A DNA stretch of 64,000 nucleotides from Palleronia sp. THAF1. Lineage in GTDB: Bacteria > Pseudomonadota > Alphaproteobacteria > Rhodobacterales > Rhodobacteraceae. Position numbers and translations under genes: made by a program. Location: positions 477,001-541,000 of the forward strand of contig NZ_CP045420.1 of the NCBI RefSeq assembly GCF_009363795.1, read 5' to 3'. This document shows positions 34,998-43,802 of this stretch, one piece after another. Under the pieces are notes generated by a model. It was not told where the DNA came from. It was given only the letters and a program-made list of their open reading frames with translations, and searched no databases. Position 1 is the first letter of the stretch. Every line of letters starts with the position of its first letter.

Positions 34998-36910
34998 GCT
35001 GCGCTGTCCTTCCGGGCGTCCTGTTTCGCCGTTTCCCAAATGTCGCAAAGCCGGGCGTAGCGTTCTGTCATGGTTTGCACGGCGGTTGCATCGTCGATGG
35101 TCCCTGCGAACCAGTCGCGCGCCGCCTGTCCGAAGATCGTGCGCCCGACGGCGAACCCTTTGACCAGCGGGAACCGCGCGGCCAGGGCGAAGCTGTCGCG
35201 CAACTCGGTTTCCGGCGCGTCTAGGCCCAGGACCACGATGCCCCGTGTGCGCGGATCATTGCGCTCGATAGCGGTAACGGCGTCGGTCCAAGCAGCTTCT
35301 GTCCGAAAGGGCTCCAGCTTCCACCAATCGGGGAAGACGCCTTGATCGTAGATCCGCTGGATCACCGTGGCCGTCGTTTCGTCGTCCATCGGAGCGACCT
35401 TGGAGGGGATCACCTCCAGCAGGAATTCCAGCGCGTTGCGGCGACAAGAGGTATACAGGCGCTGGATCGTCGCGAGCTGGTCAGCCCACATCGCATCGTC
35501 GTCTTGTGGGTGGGCGAAACACAGGCATTTCACGACCTGTTCGCGGGGCCATTCGGCAAGGCCCCCGCAATCGGGTCCAACCTGCGGTTCCAGCCGCAAC
35601 GGGCGGGAGCCGGGCCATTCGACTGGACGCCCGATCCATAGCCCGGTGCCAGCGGCGCGATGCAGTGCATCGGCGCCCAGTCTTCCGTCGCAAAGGACGC
35701 CGTGGCCCGCCCGACCGTCCGCATGAGCCAGCGCGGCGTCGAGGCAAAGGCCCTTGAACGCCGCGATCCGATCTGCGTCCGCTCCGTCCATCTCTTCCAT
35801 CTGAGATCTGTGGTCGAAGGCGAAGACGCGGATATCGGACCAGTCGCCCTTACGGTTCGTCGCCCAATGCACCTGTTCCAGCGCGGCGTCGTTGCGCAGG
35901 TCGGGCCGCTGTACGCCGCGATCCAGAAAGAATCGCAGTTCGTCCCAGCTGGGATAGGCCGGGGTGCAGCCGTGACGGCTGACCGCCAACGCGCCGCAGG
36001 CATTGGCGTAAGTCAGAGCGGTCGGCCAGTCAGTATCGGTCATCCATCCTGTCAGCAGACCCGACATGAAACCGTCGCCCGCGCCCAGCACATTGAACAC
36101 CTCGATCGGGAAACCCGGTCCGGTCTGGCCGTCGTCCAGACTGTTCGGGATCTCGCCTTCGAAAGCGCTTGCCCCCATCGGGCCGCGCTTGCACACCAGC
36201 GTCGCGTCTGACACCGCCCGCACGGCCCGCAACGCCTTCAGGGTGTCAGTAGAACCGCCCGCGATGTGGAACTCTTCTTCGGTGCCTACGATCAGGTCGA
36301 ACAGATGCAGCGTCGCTTGCAGCTTGCGCGTCACCTCGGCGCTTTCGACAAACCGGCTTTCGCCGTCGCCGTGCCCCGCGACCCCCCAAAGGTTTGGGCG
36401 ATAGTCGATATCAAGCGCGGTGCGCAGCCCGGCTTCGCGTGCGATGCGCAGTGCCTTAAGTGTAGCCGCCTCGACGGTCTGGTGGCTTAGGTGCGTGCCG
36501 GTCGCCACAACAGCGCGCGCACTGCGGATGAAGCCCTCGTCGATATCGGCCTCTGTCAGCCCCATGTCAGCGCAGTTTTCACGGTAGAAGATCAGCGGGA
36601 AACTCTCGCGGTCCCGGATGCCGAGCAGAACCAGAGCCGTAAGGCGGTCGGGATCGGTCTTCACGCCGGTTACATCGACGCCTTCGCGCACCAACTGCTC
36701 GCGAATGAAACGTCCCATGTGCTCATCACCGACGCCGGTGATGACCGCCGACTTCAGACCCAGCCGTGCCGTACCGCAGGCGATGTTGGTTGGAGAGCCG
36801 CCGATGTATTTGTCGAAGCTGCCCATGTCTTCCAGCCGTCCGCCCACTTGGCTGCCGTAAAGGTCGACGGACGAGCGGCCGATCGTGATGATATCAAGGT
36901 CGCCGGCCAT
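34994..36910 (-). CDS. iolC: 5-dehydro-2-deoxygluconokinase fused to a DUF2090 aldolase-like domain (IolC-IolJ type)
   Basis: A 638-residue two-domain protein. Residues 1 to about 320 form a PfkB-family sugar kinase: DIITIGRSSVDLYG at the start, a GG-rich binding segment (GGSPTNIACG), and the signature VLGAGDGFMSGLL with the catalytic Asp. This half phosphorylates 2-deoxy-5-keto-gluconate. Residues about 330-638 match the DUF2090 domain (FAFDHRSQMEEMDGA, KCLCFAHPQDD, FLLEVIPSK, KLEPF, RGIVVLGLDAPE, KGFAVGRTIF). This domain is thought to act as the aldolase that splits the phosphorylated product. No separate iolJ is seen in the cluster, which agrees with a bifunctional enzyme. The ATG shares one base with the stop of the upstream ATPase gene. 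Confidence 0.93.
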   Translation of the reverse strand: MAGDLDIITIGRSSVDLYGSQVGGRLEDMGSFDKYIGGSPTNIACGTARLGLKSAVITGVGDEHMGRFIREQLVREGVDVTGVKTDPDRLTALVLLGIRDRESFPLIFYRENCADMGLTEADIDEGFIRSARAVVATGTHLSHQTVEAATLKALRIAREAGLRTALDIDYRPNLWGVAGHGDGESRFVESAEVTRKLQATLHLFDLIVGTEEEFHIAGGSTDTLKALRAVRAVSDATLVCKRGPMGASAFEGEIPNSLDDGQTGPGFPIEVFNVLGAGDGFMSGLLTGWMTDTDWPTALTYANACGALAVSRHGCTPAYPSWDELRFFLDRGVQRPDLRNDAALEQVHWATNRKGDWSDIRVFAFDHRSQMEEMDGADADRIAAFKGLCLDAALAHADGRAGHGVLCDGRLGADALHRAAGTGLWIGRPVEWPGSRPLRLEPQVGPDCGGLAEWPREQVVKCLCFAHPQDDDAMWADQLATIQRLYTSCRRNALEFLLEVIPSKVAPMDDETTATVIQRIYDQGVFPDWWKLEPFRTEAAWTDAVTAIERNDPRTRGIVVLGLDAPETELRDSFALAARFPLVKGFAVGRTIFGQAARDWFAGTIDDATAVQTMTERYARLCDIWETAKQDARKDSAA

Positions 36911-37731
36911 CACACGGTGCCTCCAAGCGACCCTTCCAGCTGCGCCATTTCTTGCCCACCGGCCATCATGTCCTGCAGCTGTTCGGGTGTAATTTCCCCG
37001 CGGGTCGCCGTGCCCAGCGTCTTGCCGCGGTTGAGCACGGTAAAGCGGTCGCCCACGGCCAGGGCGTGGCGCACGTTGTGGCTGATGAACACGACACCGA
37101 TGCCCTGCTTGCGTACCCGGTCGATGGTGGCCAGCACGTTGGATGTCTGGCGCACGCCAAGGGCCGAGGTCGGCTCGTCCAGTATCAGCACACGCGCCCC
37201 GAAATATACAGCCCGCGCGATGGCGACCGTCTGACGCTCGCCCCCCGAAAGGGTGCCCACCGCTTGATCCGGCGCACGCAGGTTGATGCCCATGTCACGC
37301 ATATGGCTCATAGTGATCTCGTTCATCTTGTCGATGTCGAGGCGCTTGAACGGGCCGCTGCCCTTCGTGGGTTCGCGTCCCATGAAGAAGTTGCGCGCCA
37401 CACTCATCAGCGGGATCATCGCCAGATCTTGGAACACCGTGGCGATGCCGGCCTCCATCGCCTCTCGCGGGCTGGAGAAATCCATCGGCTGGTCGTCGAT
37501 GTTGATCGAGCCCTTCGTGGGCTTGTGAACGCCCGACATCGTTTTGATGAAGGTCGACTTGCCCGCCCCGTTATCGCCCAGCAGGCAATGACATTCGCCG
37601 GGGCGGACGTCGAAGCTGACACCGGCGAGCGCGATGATGTTGCCGAAGTGCTTTTCGATGTCGCGCATCTCGATGATCGGCTTGGCATCGGCCTTCGGCG
37701 TGCCGTGGTGGAACTTGGTTTCCTGCTCCAT
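36910..37731 (-). CDS. Sugar ABC transporter ATP-binding protein (probable inositol importer)
   Basis: A 273-residue single nucleotide-binding domain that powers import. Motifs: Walker [10 protein letters not shown] (about 52-60), Q-loop FQDLA, signature LSGGERQ (about 160), Walker [12 protein letters not shown], and the H-loop in VVFISHN. Most ribose-type importers have a double-length ATPase (RbsA). This half-length form is like the fructose FrcA type and would work as a homodimer. Its place between permease and iolC strongly suggests inositol as the substrate, but that is inferred from context. The start is separated from the permease stop by one base. Confidence 0.88.
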   Translation of the reverse strand: MEQETKFHHGTPKADAKPIIEMRDIEKHFGNIIALAGVSFDVRPGECHCLLGDNGAGKSTFIKTMSGVHKPTKGSINIDDQPMDFSSPREAMEAGIATVFQDLAMIPLMSVARNFFMGREPTKGSGPFKRLDIDKMNEITMSHMRDMGINLRAPDQAVGTLSGGERQTVAIARAVYFGARVLILDEPTSALGVRQTSNVLATIDRVRKQGIGVVFISHNVRHALAVGDRFTVLNRGKTLGTATRGEITPEQLQDMMAGGQEMAQLEGSLGGTV

Positions 37732-37732
37732 C

Positions 37733-38839
37733 TTACCGCTCCCCCGTTACGCGCTTGCGGATGTAGTTGTTGAACAGAACCGCGATCAAAAGCATTCCGC
37801 CAAGGAACACTTGGAACCAGTCCTGATCGAAGTTCGTGTATGTAAGGCCGATGGTGACCATGCCGAAGATGATCGCGCCGAAGAAAGCACCAATGGCCGA
37901 ACCATAACCGCCGGTCAGCAGACAGCCCCCGATCACAGCGGCGATGATCGCCTCGAATTCCTTCATGAAGCCCCGCCGTGCGTCGGTAGAGCCCGAGTCC
38001 ATCACCGTGATGATGGCGACCAGCGCACCGCAGCAGGCGGCGAACATGAACAGGCTGATCTTGACGCGCCGCACTGGCACGCCTGAGTTCGACGCCGCGT
38101 TGCGGTCACCACCGCTGGCGAAGATCCAGTTGCCGTAGGGCGTGCGCAGCAGGATGAAGGTCGCGACCAGCGCAAGGACGACGAACCAAATGATCTCTAC
38201 CGGGATGCCCGGCACTTTGGGGGTGCCGTTGTTGAACGTCTCGACCAGTCCTGCGTTAGCAAGCCAAAGGAACAGCCCCTCGAACGCCTCGCCAGAGAAC
38301 ATCGGCGCAAGCCAGTCATTCTCGACCGCGTCGCGGACGCCGCGCAGCTGGGTTGAGCCGCCGGACGCGATCTTCAGTCCGACGAGCGACGCGCCACGCA
38401 AGATGAACAGGAAGGCCAGCGTCACGATGAACGATGGCAGGCCGGTCTTCAGAACGATCGTGCCATTCGTCGCGCCGATGCAGGCCGCCACGACCATCGT
38501 CAGCGGGATCGCAAGGATCAGCGGAAGGCCAAGCGTGACGACGCTTGCACCGAAGATCAAACCTGCGAAGGCCACCATAGAGCCGATAGACAGGTCGAAT
38601 TCCCCGCCGATCATCAGCATGGCCGCACCAATGGCCAGAATGCCCAGCTGCGCCGCCGGGGTCATGAAGTTCATCACGCCTGACAGGGTGAACATGGCCC
38701 CGTCGGCGGTGATCAGAAAAAAGACCGTGACTAGGATGACGCCGGCGATTGCGCCCAGCTCCGGGCGGCGCAAAAGCTTCGCGCCGATCCCTTCTTCCTT
38801 CAGCCTTTCGTCCTCGACAATCTGCGGCGTGTCGGCCAT
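37733..38839 (-). CDS. Sugar ABC transporter permease (probable inositol importer)
   Basis: A 368-residue inner-membrane protein of the BPD_transp_2 (RbsC/FrcC/XylH) family, with about nine or ten hydrophobic segments. Family marks include [16 protein letters not shown] (about 85-100), [17 protein letters not shown] (about 140) and the late [19 protein letters not shown] (about 305-323). The ATG at 38839 follows AGGAAA; an upstream in-frame extension to 38911 was rejected because it falls in the spacer after the binding-protein gene. It forms the translocation pore with the ATPase encoded next. Confidence 0.9.
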   Translation of the reverse strand: MADTPQIVEDERLKEEGIGAKLLRRPELGAIAGVILVTVFFLITADGAMFTLSGVMNFMTPAAQLGILAIGAAMLMIGGEFDLSIGSMVAFAGLIFGASVVTLGLPLILAIPLTMVVAACIGATNGTIVLKTGLPSFIVTLAFLFILRGASLVGLKIASGGSTQLRGVRDAVENDWLAPMFSGEAFEGLFLWLANAGLVETFNNGTPKVPGIPVEIIWFVVLALVATFILLRTPYGNWIFASGGDRNAASNSGVPVRRVKISLFMFAACCGALVAIITVMDSGSTDARRGFMKEFEAIIAAVIGGCLLTGGYGSAIGAFFGAIIFGMVTIGLTYTNFDQDWFQVFLGGMLLIAVLFNNYIRKRVTGER

Positions 38840-38926
38840 CTCGGTTTCCTTTCGTGAACGCAAAGGGGCCGTGGCGCGGCTTTTGCGCCACGGCCCCCGA
38901 TAGTGCTGCAAGGCAGAGGCGTCAGA

Positions 38927-39853
38927 TTAACGGATGCCCTGCGAGGACAGATCGACGACCTGGGCCGCCTTGTCCTGTGTCACGAGGTTCGGACCCGAGG
39001 GCACATCGCCGCCCGGCACCAGACCGTATTCCGCGTTCATCGCCAGGAACACGACAGGCAGGTAGCCCTGCAGGAACTGCTGCTGGTCGATGGCGAAAGC
39101 GGCGTTGCCTTCTGCGACGGCCTCCAGGAACCCGGCAGACAGATCGAAGGTCGCGACCATTACCTCGCCGGTGCGGCCCACGGCTTCGACGGCAGCGATG
39201 GCAGGCTCGCCCACCAGGCTGGCGCCCAGACCCATCACGGTGTCGACGTCCGGGTTGCTTTCCAACGCGGCCTGAACCTTCGCCTGCACTTCGGCGGGAT
39301 CGTTCTGCGTCGGGATCACCTCGACATCGCCGCCGAAGCCTTCAGTGAAGCCCTCACACCGCAGGTCGAGCGCGACGTTGCCGACTTCCTGATTCACGCA
39401 GATAGCGGTGGTGCCGCCCATTTCGGCCAGAGCTTCGCCAGCGACGCGGCCGGCCGTAAACTCGTCCTGACCGACGTGCAGCAGAGCGCCAAGATCGGCG
39501 GCCACATCAGAGCCGGAGTTCATCGAAATGACCGGAATACCGGCCTGAACCGCACGCTCGATCGACGGCCCAAGCGCGTCAGCGTCAGGAATCGAAACGA
39601 CCAGTCCGTCGGGCTCTTGGTTCACGGCGGCGTCGATCAACTGGCTCATCTGGACCATGTCGAAGGTTTCGGGCGAGCGGAAGTCGACGTTGGCGCCCGT
39701 GTGCTCGGCGGCCATGTCGGCGCCGTTCTTGACGACCGACCAGAACGGATCGTTGGCCTGACCGTGGGCGACGACGATGATGTCCTGCGCCAAGGCGGGT
39801 GCGGCGATAGTCATGCCGGCGAGTACGGTCGCCGTTTTGATGAATTTGGTCAT
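38927..39853 (-). CDS. Periplasmic sugar-binding protein (probable inositol-binding)
   Basis: A 308-residue Peripla_BP_4-family binding protein. The signal peptide is MTKFIKTATVLAGMTIAAPA with cleavage near ALAQD. The mature protein opens IIVVAHGQANDPFWSVVKNG, the ligand-capturing first strand of this family. Other family marks are MVQMSQLIDAAVNQEPDGLV, GIPVISMNSG, and the hinge region IDQQQFLQGYLPV. A strong GGGAGGAA ribosome binding site precedes the ATG. As first gene of the minus-strand operon it is usually the most highly expressed, and an operator-like site (39938-39951) lies upstream. The ligand is inferred from the iol neighbours. Confidence 0.9.
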   Translation of the reverse strand: MTKFIKTATVLAGMTIAAPALAQDIIVVAHGQANDPFWSVVKNGADMAAEHTGANVDFRSPETFDMVQMSQLIDAAVNQEPDGLVVSIPDADALGPSIERAVQAGIPVISMNSGSDVAADLGALLHVGQDEFTAGRVAGEALAEMGGTTAICVNQEVGNVALDLRCEGFTEGFGGDVEVIPTQNDPAEVQAKVQAALESNPDVDTVMGLGASLVGEPAIAAVEAVGRTGEVMVATFDLSAGFLEAVAEGNAAFAIDQQQFLQGYLPVVFLAMNAEYGLVPGGDVPSGPNLVTQDKAAQVVDLSSQGIR

Positions 39854-39937
39854 GGTTCCTCCCTTAGACCCTGTTGCCGACGTGCTGGCGCAAGACGGCT
39901 TCGACAAATGTGCCAACAAGTCCTCCCGACTCGTTTT

Positions 39938-39951
39938 GGAACATTTATTCT
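39938..39951. promoter_or_regulatory. Probable IolR operator upstream of the binding-protein operon
   Basis: GGAACATTTATTCT lies about 85 bases before the start of the binding-protein gene. It fits GGAA-N6-TTCC, which I recall as the proposed IolR motif in Sinorhizobium, with one mismatch. It shares GGAACA-N3-ATT with the site at 40860-40873. Confidence 0.5.
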
Positions 39952-39976
39952 ATTTAGGCTGTGTGAAGTTTACCTG

Positions 39977-40810
39977 TCAATCCCGCTGTCGCGCTGCGGC
40001 GGCCGCCACGGCAAGGGCCGTGCTCAGTGTGATCGCTGCGTTCAACGCGCGAAAGCCGCCGACCTCGTTCTCGCGCGCAATCAGCATGAGTTCGGCAAAC
40101 TCGGACAAGGGGCAGCTCTCTGAATCGGTCAACCCTATTAGGCGCGCACCATTCGCGGCCCCCGCCTGCGACAGACTCACCGTTTCTTGCGAAAACGGGG
40201 CGAAGGTGATGGCGAAAATCACATCGTCGGGGCGAATGTTCAGCGGCGTATCAAGCGACCCGATACCGGTATGCTGAAGGGCGGCGAGATCCAGCTTGTT
40301 CAGCAGGTAGACCATGTTCGCCGCCACCGCGAAAGCGCGACGCAGACCGATGACATGGATGAAATTTGCCCCGGCCAGCATCTTGGCGGCCCGCGCCATT
40401 TGGCCGGAGGCAACAGAGTTATTCAGTGATAAGAGTGACTTGTGACCCGATTCTGCAAAATCGGACAACAGCGAGTCGGCGTCGTCCGCAAAGTCCGTGC
40501 GTAACGCTGCCAGTCGTGTGTCGTAGTCCGGGCGGAACGTCGTGAACTGAGCGCGAAAGACGGCCTGCATCTCGGAGTAGCCCGAGAAACCCAGAGCCTG
40601 GCAAAAGCGCATGTAGGCCGACGGCGCGACCTCTGCGAGCCGGGCCATCTCGGACACGGTAGAAACTGCGATCAAGTGCAGATGCCGCCGGGTGAACACC
40701 GCCGATTGCCGCAGCCGCTTCGGCGCCGTCTCGATTAGCGAGTCGATGCGCGTCATCGCCTCTGCGACGGTGTCGGGCGCGTCCGGCAAGCCCTGTGAAG
40801 CGTCCTGCAT
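39977..40810 (-). CDS. iolR: RpiR/MurR-family transcriptional regulator, probable inositol repressor
   Basis: A 277-residue regulator with an N-terminal HTH_6 domain (about 10-85; STVSEMARLAEVAPSAYMRF is the recognition region) and a C-terminal SIS sugar-phosphate-binding domain (about 125-255; NFIHVIGLRRAFAVAANMVY and VIFAITFAPFSQETVSL). RpiR proteins of this class usually repress iol genes and release DNA when an inositol-derived phosphate binds. The ATG at 40810 follows AAGGAG; the longer in-frame version to 40930 would run across the operator and was rejected. It lies between the two transcription units it is expected to control. The symbol is assigned by family and context. Confidence 0.82.
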   Translation of the reverse strand: MQDASQGLPDAPDTVAEAMTRIDSLIETAPKRLRQSAVFTRRHLHLIAVSTVSEMARLAEVAPSAYMRFCQALGFSGYSEMQAVFRAQFTTFRPDYDTRLAALRTDFADDADSLLSDFAESGHKSLLSLNNSVASGQMARAAKMLAGANFIHVIGLRRAFAVAANMVYLLNKLDLAALQHTGIGSLDTPLNIRPDDVIFAITFAPFSQETVSLSQAGAANGARLIGLTDSESCPLSEFAELMLIARENEVGGFRALNAAITLSTALAVAAAAARQRD

Positions 40811-40859
40811 CGCGGAACTCCTTCTTGACAGTGTCAGGATAACCGCCCATTCCAGAAAT

Positions 40860-40873
40860 GGAACAAATATTTC
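40860..40873. promoter_or_regulatory. Probable IolR operator in the divergent promoter
   Basis: GGAACAAATATTTC sits between the starts of the RpiR regulator (40810) and the plus-strand oxidoreductase operon (40887). It matches GGAA-N6-TTCC with one mismatch. Its GGAA is also the right arm of TTCC-N6-GGAA (40850-40863), so two overlapping half-site arrangements are possible. The site could control both directions. Confidence 0.55.
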
Positions 40874-40886
40874 ATCAGAGCGGAAC

Positions 40887-42002
40887 ATGGCGCTTTCACT
40901 GGGACTAATCGGCGGCGGGTTCATGGGCAAGGCCCATGCGCTGGCCTATCGTGCCGCAGGTGCTGTGTTCGGTGATCTGCCAGAGGTGCGACTGGCTACG
41001 TTTTGCGACCTTCCCCATGACACGGCCGAAACACTGGCCGACCAATTCGGCTTTGCGCAGGCAACGGATGACTGGCAGGCGCTGATCGACGACCCAATTA
41101 TCGACATCGTATCGATCACCGTACCGAACGCACTTCACAAGACCATTGCGCTGGCCGCCCTTGCCGCTGGCAAACATATTCATTGCGAGAAACCGCTATC
41201 CCTGACACTGCCCGACGCGCAGGAGATGGAGGCTGCGGCGAGAAAGGCCACGGGGCGGACGCTGGTTGGCTACAACTATCTGCACAATCCAATCGTGCGC
41301 CTTGCGCGGCGTTTGATCGACGAAGGCGAAATCGGTCGCCCCGTCCATTTCCGTGGCTGGGTCGACGAGGATTACCAGGCCGACCCAGATCTGCCTTGGT
41401 CCTGGCGCGCGCGCCGCGCCGACGCGGGGCTGGGCACTTTGGGCGATCTGGGGTGTCACCTTGTGTCGATGAGCAACCTGATGATGGGTCCCATCGACAG
41501 CCTTGTTGCAGATACGCAGATCATTCACGAAACGCGCAGTCTGCCCGACGGCTCGGGCGAAGCTCCCGTCGAGAACGAGGACACAGCATCGGCCATCGTG
41601 CGCTACGCAAGCGGTGCGCAAGGCACACTTTGCTCCTCTCGCTCGGCCTGGGGCCGCAAGAACAAGCTGGACTGGGAGGTCCATGGAACGCGCGGCATGA
41701 TCACCTTCAGCCAGGAACGGTTGAACGAATTACAGATCTACACCGCGGATGGGCCAAGGGATCGGCAGGGGTTCCGTACCATCCTGGCCGGTCCGGAACA
41801 CGCGCCTTACGGTAACTTCTGCCCCGCACCCGGCCATCAGTTGGGCTTCGGCGACCTGAAAACGATTGAGGTCGCTAGCCTTCTGCGCGCCATCGCCAAT
41901 GGCGAAGAGGCATCGCCCAGTTTCACCGACGCGCTGGCTTTCGAGTCCGCGATCCATGCCATCGACACCTCCGCCCGAGAAGGGCGACGCGTCACGCTTT
42001 AA
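40887..42002 (+). CDS. Gfo/Idh/MocA-family oxidoreductase
   Basis: A 371-residue NAD(P)-dependent dehydrogenase. The Rossmann motif GLIGGGFMGKAHA is at residues 5-17, the family EKP motif at HCEKPLSLTLPD (about 105), and the substrate-binding domain contains GDLGCHLVSMSNLM (the conserved D-x-x-x-H, about 193). The ATG at 40887 lies just downstream of the operator; the upstream extension would overlap the divergent regulator. It heads an operon with iolG. Oxidation of another inositol isomer such as scyllo- or chiro-inositol is the likeliest role, but the substrate is not shown by sequence. Confidence 0.85.
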   Translation: MALSLGLIGGGFMGKAHALAYRAAGAVFGDLPEVRLATFCDLPHDTAETLADQFGFAQATDDWQALIDDPIIDIVSITVPNALHKTIALAALAAGKHIHCEKPLSLTLPDAQEMEAAARKATGRTLVGYNYLHNPIVRLARRLIDEGEIGRPVHFRGWVDEDYQADPDLPWSWRARRADAGLGTLGDLGCHLVSMSNLMMGPIDSLVADTQIIHETRSLPDGSGEAPVENEDTASAIVRYASGAQGTLCSSRSAWGRKNKLDWEVHGTRGMITFSQERLNELQIYTADGPRDRQGFRTILAGPEHAPYGNFCPAPGHQLGFGDLKTIEVASLLRAIANGEEASPSFTDALAFESAIHAIDTSAREGRRVTL

Positions 42003-42024
42003 CATCTGACACCGGAGTTCCCCC

Positions 42025-43026
42025 ATGAAAGTCGCTCTCTTCGGCGCTGGCCGCATCGGCAAAGTTCACGCCGCCTCGATCCGGATGGACCCCAGGTCCG
42101 ACCTTGTCGCCGTTACGGATGTGATGACCGACGCGGCCGAGGTGCTGGCCAGGGAATATGGCATCGCGGCCCGTTCGGCAGACGAGATCCTTGCCGACGA
42201 CAGCATCGACGCGATTCTCATTGCGTCTTCGACCAACACCCATTCGGACTTGATCGAGGCGGGCGTGAAAGCAGGAAAGGCAATTTTCTGCGAGAAGCCC
42301 ATCGATCTGTCGCTGGACCGCGCACTGAGCGTCCGCGAAATCGCCGCCAACCACGACAAGCCCATGATGATGGGCTTCAACCGCCGGTTCGATCCAAACT
42401 TTGCCGCCTTGAAAAAGGCTCTGGACGCTGGAGACGTTGGCAAGGGAGAGTTGCTCTCTGTCACCTCCTACGATCCAGCTCCGCCTCCGGTCAGCTACAT
42501 CAAGGTATCCGGTGGCCTGTACCGCGACATGATGATCCACGACTTCGATATGTGCGCCTTCCTATTCGGGATGCCGAAATCGGTGATGGCTCACGGCTCT
42601 TGCCTGGTGGACCCCGAGATCGGCGAGGCCGGTGACGTGGATACTGCCGTGGTCGTGCTGACCTACGCCGACGGGCGCATCGCCACGATCCGCAACTCGC
42701 GCCGCGCCCCCTACGGATACGACCAGCGGGTCGAGGTGCTGGGCGCGAAAGGCACCATCGAGGCGCAGAACGAAATCGAGAACACCGTCGTTGCCACGAC
42801 AGAAGCGGGCCGGGTCGCCGCCAAGCCGGTCTACTTCTTCCTGGAACGCTACATGCGGGCATACGCCATTGAATGGTCGGCTTTCGTGGATGCCTGTGTC
42901 GATGGCGCCGACGTGCCCGCAACGATCCAGGATGGCGTCAACGCCCTCGCACTGGCCGAAGCCGCGAACCGCTCGCTGGCCGAAGGCCGCCCGGTCGACG
43001 TGACCGCTGACATGACCGGAGCCTGA
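42025..43026 (+). CDS. iolG: Inositol 2-dehydrogenase
   Basis: A 333-residue Gfo/Idh/MocA dehydrogenase that oxidises myo-inositol to 2-keto-myo-inositol with NAD, the first catabolic step. Motifs: Rossmann GAGRIGKVHAASI (7-19), FCEKPIDLSLDRA (about 91, catalytic Lys), MMGFNRRFDPNF (about 113-124), GGLYRDMMIHDFDM (about 158-171, catalytic D-x-x-H) and RRAPYGYDQRVEV (about 225). These match IolG proteins closely. It starts 22 bases after the preceding oxidoreductase and ends 5 bases before the TIM-barrel gene. Confidence 0.93.
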   Translation: MKVALFGAGRIGKVHAASIRMDPRSDLVAVTDVMTDAAEVLAREYGIAARSADEILADDSIDAILIASSTNTHSDLIEAGVKAGKAIFCEKPIDLSLDRALSVREIAANHDKPMMMGFNRRFDPNFAALKKALDAGDVGKGELLSVTSYDPAPPPVSYIKVSGGLYRDMMIHDFDMCAFLFGMPKSVMAHGSCLVDPEIGEAGDVDTAVVVLTYADGRIATIRNSRRAPYGYDQRVEVLGAKGTIEAQNEIENTVVATTEAGRVAAKPVYFFLERYMRAYAIEWSAFVDACVDGADVPATIQDGVNALALAEAANRSLAEGRPVDVTADMTGA

Positions 43027-43031
43027 TCATC

Positions 43032-43802
43032 ATGCCCTTCACCCTTGCCGCTTGCGCCGAGATGCTGTGGCCTGACAAGCCAATCGAATGGCGTTGCGCG
43101 CGCCTGCACGAGATGGGGTTTCAGGTCGGGCTGTGGAACTGGCCCGACCATGATCTGGACAAGCTGGAAGCGACCGGCGCGACCTTTTCGATCATGAATG
43201 GCTATCTCGAAGGACGGCTGGCCGATGATCAGGGCGCGGAGATGCTACTTGCGTCTGCCCGCGAAACAGCGGAGGTCGGCAAGCGGCTGGGCGTTGCACG
43301 GCTGAATCTGCACGGCACCGGACTGGGCGATGGCGGCCGACCCAAGGTGGCGGAGGTTGCGACACCGCTGAAATGGATCAAGGCGCGGGATACGTTGAAC
43401 CGGATCTGCGATCTGGGCGAAGAGTTGGGTGTTGTCTTCACGCTGGAAAACCTGAACTTGCCCGTCGATCACGCAGGCGTCCCCTTCGCGCGGGCCGAAG
43501 AGACGCTGGTCTTAGTGTCAGCGGTGGACCGGCCTGAACTTCGCTTGAACCTTGATCTTTACCACGCGCAAATCGGTGAGGGGAACCTGATTGAACTCTG
43601 CCGGGCTTGCCTTCCGTGGATCGGAGAGGTTCAGGTGGCAGATGTGCCGGGACGGTGCGAGCCGGGTACGGGCGAGATCAACTATCCCGGTGTCGCGCGG
43701 GCGCTATCCGAGATGGGTTACGCTGGCCCCGTTGGCTTGGAGGCTTGGGCATCCGGTGACCCCGAAGCGGCTTTGACAGCGTTCAGGACATCATTCAGCT
43801 GA
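43032..43802 (+). CDS. Hydroxypyruvate isomerase-like TIM-barrel protein
   Basis: A 256-residue xylose-isomerase-like (AP endonuclease 2 superfamily) barrel, related to Hyi/OtnI and to IolI-like enzymes. Recognisable metal-site strands are LNLHGTG (about 94-100), VVFTLENLNLPVDH (Glu, about 136-149), RLNLDLYHAQIGEG (Asp and His, about 173-186), IGEVQVADVPGR and the closing GLEAWAS (Glu). It is the last gene of the plus-strand iol operon. An isomerase for a keto-inositol (IolI-like) or for a tartronate-type intermediate is plausible; the exact reaction is not settled. Confidence 0.8.
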   Translation: MPFTLAACAEMLWPDKPIEWRCARLHEMGFQVGLWNWPDHDLDKLEATGATFSIMNGYLEGRLADDQGAEMLLASARETAEVGKRLGVARLNLHGTGLGDGGRPKVAEVATPLKWIKARDTLNRICDLGEELGVVFTLENLNLPVDHAGVPFARAEETLVLVSAVDRPELRLNLDLYHAQIGEGNLIELCRACLPWIGEVQVADVPGRCEPGTGEINYPGVARALSEMGYAGPVGLEAWASGDPEAALTAFRTSFS

